Source: Chenopodium formosanum
Lineage: Eukaryota; Streptophyta; Magnoliopsida; Caryophyllales; Amaranthaceae
DNA: 64,000 nucleotides
Reading direction: 5' to 3'
NCBI GenBank assembly: GCA_024500155.1
Contig: CM044879.1
Coordinates: forward strand, 5,595,501 to 5,659,500
Position numbers and translations under genes: made by a program. The notes under the pieces were generated by a model, which was given only the letters and a program-made list of their open reading frames with translations, did not search any database and was not told the DNA's origin. Every line of letters begins with the position of its first letter. The stretch's first letter is position 1. Shown in pieces: positions 61,474 through 64,000 of the stretch.

Positions 61474-63949
61474 ATGAATTTGAGCTCCATTAATGGCATT
61501 TCGAAGAATTTCTCTGATTCAGATCAATCCTTGGATACACCCACTTACCACTCCAAAAAACGGGGCTCAAAGAAACGGGTAATTAGGGTTTCACCTTGGA
61601 AACGTTTCAAAGGATTGGGATTTTTGATTGGATTATTGGGTTTGTTCTTTCTTGTCAATTGGTGGATGCTTTCCCGCCTAAATCATTCTGGGTTTGTTCC
61701 CAAAATTAGTTCTCCCTTCAAAAAATCCAAGTCTACCGTGGTTATTAAGGTATAAATCTAATTGAATTATGTAATTATTTCTATTTTTGATGAATGATAT
61801 GTTGTTTAATTGCCAATGAGTAAAGAAAGCATGACCGGGTTCGAATCTGGATTAGTCGGAGTCTAGTAGGTTTTGGATTAACGGGCCGTGTCTTGGCCAA
61901 AAGTTAAATTTTGGATAATCTTTTGATCCTCTAGAAAAAAAATTAAAAATTGGAGGGAAAGTGTCAATTTTATTTATTTTTGCTTTCAAGGGAATTTAGC
62001 TCACACATCTTTGAATTTATTTTCAATTTGTATTGATCTATATTGAATGCTTTTTCTGTACAAGTGCAACAGAAAAAGAAGGAAAATTTTATAAATTTTG
62101 TATGATAATTATGGAAATGTACTGAAGGAAGCTATGGTCAATTCACAAATGTTGGGAAAATCACATTGTATGCTGGTTGATTTTTTGGTACATGATTTAA
62201 AGTTTATGCTATGTGATAGTTAAGGGTACTTGAAGTATGATTCTTTACTAGTTTCATTGATTTTGTAATTGTTTTGTCAATTTTGGAATTGAGAGAGTAG
62301 AAACTTTAGTGTTTGTGAAGCAAATTAGGTATCTTTTTCTTGTAGTGAAGGAGAAGTTTGGCTCAGCTTGTCTTTAATTACTTAATCTTATGTGAATTCG
62401 CGGTAACTTTTGTTAAGTGGGTGTAAACAATGGATGATCATCAATTATTTGTTCATTGTTGGTATTGACAAGTCTGCAATTGCTTGAGCCATTTTGGAGG
62501 CATTTTTTATATATAAATGTGCTGAGATTTGTCACTGGATGTAGGAAGACCTGAGAAAGATAATTAAAGTGAATAAGCCTCAAAAGACACCATTTGGAAG
62601 GTTGCTGAAGTTAGCTGCCCATGCATTAGCAGAGGTATGCCTTCTTTTTTGCGCTGACCACTTAGTTAAGTGTTTGTATCTATGCAGTCTTTCGAGCATT
62701 TTCTATCCAGTCTTTTAGTCTATTAAAAAGTTCACATCTTTCACAATTTGTAGGGACAGAATAAGCCGGAACCGAAAGGGCTGTGGGAAGAGCCTTATGA
62801 TAGTGCTTCCAACTGGAAGCCCTGTGCTGAGGAACGTGATTGGGAACCTAGTGGTAAGTAATACTAGTACCTTTAAAGGTCCCATATACCCTATTGTAAT
62901 TTACCCGTTAATTCTTTGGTTTGACTTACACTGCTTTTGGTGTGTTTTTCTTCAGAAGGAAACAATGGATACATTATGGTTACTGCTAATGGTGGGTTGA
63001 ACCAGCAGAGAGTTGCAGTAAGCATTCTTTCTCCCTTTTTTTTCTAAAACCCTACTGTGGGTGAGCTACTCATGGTTATAAGTAAGGGTTTTGAGTAGTA
63101 TGCTACTTTGGTTTAATGACAACAGGTATGCAATGCTGTAGCTGTTGCACGATTACTTAATGCAACTCTCGTCCTTCCAAAATTTATGTTCAGTAGCGTT
63201 TGGAGAGATGCGAGGTATCATCCTGAATCCTTGCCAGCTTAATTCTTTTTTCATCAATCACCTGTATCAATAAATCAGTTATTGTGTGTGTGGTTCTCCG
63301 CCTAATTTTATGTTTTTCTTTTCATTGTCATGCTCAAATTGTCAACTGGTTTTTTATTTGCTTGGGGGCCTGTGTGTTTTCTTTTTTCAATCTAATGCGT
63401 TATTTATGATGCGTTTGGAGTTTGTTTGGAGAATGTAGTGACCTTATCTGTGGGCTGATGGCTTCTACAGTTGTAAAATGTCCAAGATATCTGAAGTGTT
63501 TCTGTATTGTTCTTCTAGAGAGTTTGCTATTTGCTTAATTATCGTATAGCACTATTTAATTTGCATAAACTGTTTTTGTTCTTGTGTTCCTAGACTTTTT
63601 CTGCTTTTGGCTGATGCTCTTGTCCATGTGTGGTTGTGTATTGCATCTTGCATGCTATTGAATTGTTCTCTTGGATTATTATGTTTAAAATTTGATAAGG
63701 GTAGACTGCTTTTTGTAAACTTGTTATTTACTTGTGGTCATTCGTAACAATGTAGTGACTAAATACATGTTTTCAAGCATTTTAGTGCTTTGAATGGAAG
63801 AGTGACTATCATATTCCATAATTCTTAGTCAATTCGGCGATATCTACCAGGAGGAGCATTTTATCAACTACTTAAAACCTGATATCCGGATAGTCAAGGA
63901 ACTTCCTGAAGAACTGCAGTCTCTAGATCTAGATGCAATTGACAGTGTG
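61474..63949 (+). CDS. O-fucosyltransferase family protein, 5' part (gene continues past the window)
   Basis: Six exons are visible: 61474-61749, 62545-62634, 62754-62853, 62956-63017, 63126-63214 and 63829-63949 (246 codons, in frame). The window ends in the next intron. The protein is a type II Golgi membrane protein by its look: a basic cytosolic tail with KKRGSKKR, a membrane anchor at about residues 47-66 (GLGFLIGLLGLFFLVNWWML), a stem, then the start of the catalytic domain. That domain begins with NNGYIMVTANGGLNQQRVAV, the GGLNQQR motif of plant O-fucosyltransferase-like glycosyltransferases (GT106 group). LLNATLVLPKFMFSSVWRD and FGDIYQEEHFINYL follow. The nucleotide-sugar binding part lies outside the window, so the substrate cannot be named. 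Confidence 0.88.
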
Positions 63950-64000
63950 GTCAGTTTTCCCAATCTGATGTTCAAGAATTATTTGTAGCAAATTTGGGTT

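Noticed and set aside
1..64000. CRISPR arrays, bacterial operons, organellar inserts
   Set aside because: No regularly spaced identical repeats with unique spacers, no bacterial-style gene clusters, no plastid or mitochondrial genes recognised.

Overview
The window is nuclear plant DNA. It is AT-rich and holds long, intron-rich genes of land-plant families (OSCA, VIT, chloroplast RbcX, STRUBBELIG-family receptor kinase, plant O-fucosyltransferase) between many transposon relics. No plastid, mitochondrial or bacterial features are seen. The 9-mer TACTCCGTA and Stowaway ends of the type CTCCCTCCGTCC recur, which suggests a Caryophyllales genome such as a spinach or beet relative; this is an inference only.

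Layout. 1-5276: an LTR retrotransposon with no visible gag or pol. It carries an antisense plant-mobile-domain (PMD) gene that stays open for 398 codons and takes its stop codon from the LTR. 5277-10620: the wreck of an eIF5B-like gene on the minus strand, broken up by a hAT element, a small MITE, a Mutator-like element and a TRIM, all with readable target-site duplications. 10620-12400: poly-A runs, a 39-bp minisatellite and a fold-back element. 12669-21960 (minus): an OSCA1-type mechanosensitive calcium channel, 11 coding exons, 764 aa, with a Helitron in intron 6. 22000-28130: intergenic, rich in MITEs. 28223-31890 (plus): vacuolar iron transporter, 4 exons, 244 aa. 33537-34912 (plus): chloroplast RbcX, 6 exons including a 17-nt microexon. 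35186-41604 (minus): malonyl-CoA decarboxylase, 15 exons, 534 aa, convergent with RbcX. 41605-52900: a gene-poor stretch with one tRNA-Val(UAC) and many DNA transposons. 53098-59525 (plus): STRUBBELIG-receptor-family LRR kinase, 16 exons, 715 aa, with an upstream ORF. 61474-63949 (plus): 5' part of an O-fucosyltransferase-like gene that runs off the window.

All exon models were joined by hand at GT/AG sites and each complete gene keeps frame from ATG to stop. The genes do not form a pathway. OSCA1, RbcX and malonyl-CoA decarboxylase also lie next to each other on Arabidopsis chromosome 4 as I recall it (At4g04340, At4g04330, At4g04320), so this looks like an old conserved block into which an iron transporter and repeats have moved.

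The best candidate for something little described is the gag/pol-less LTR element with its antisense, uninterrupted PMD gene. A second theme is that several unrelated DNA transposon families here carry internal arrays of simple repeats.
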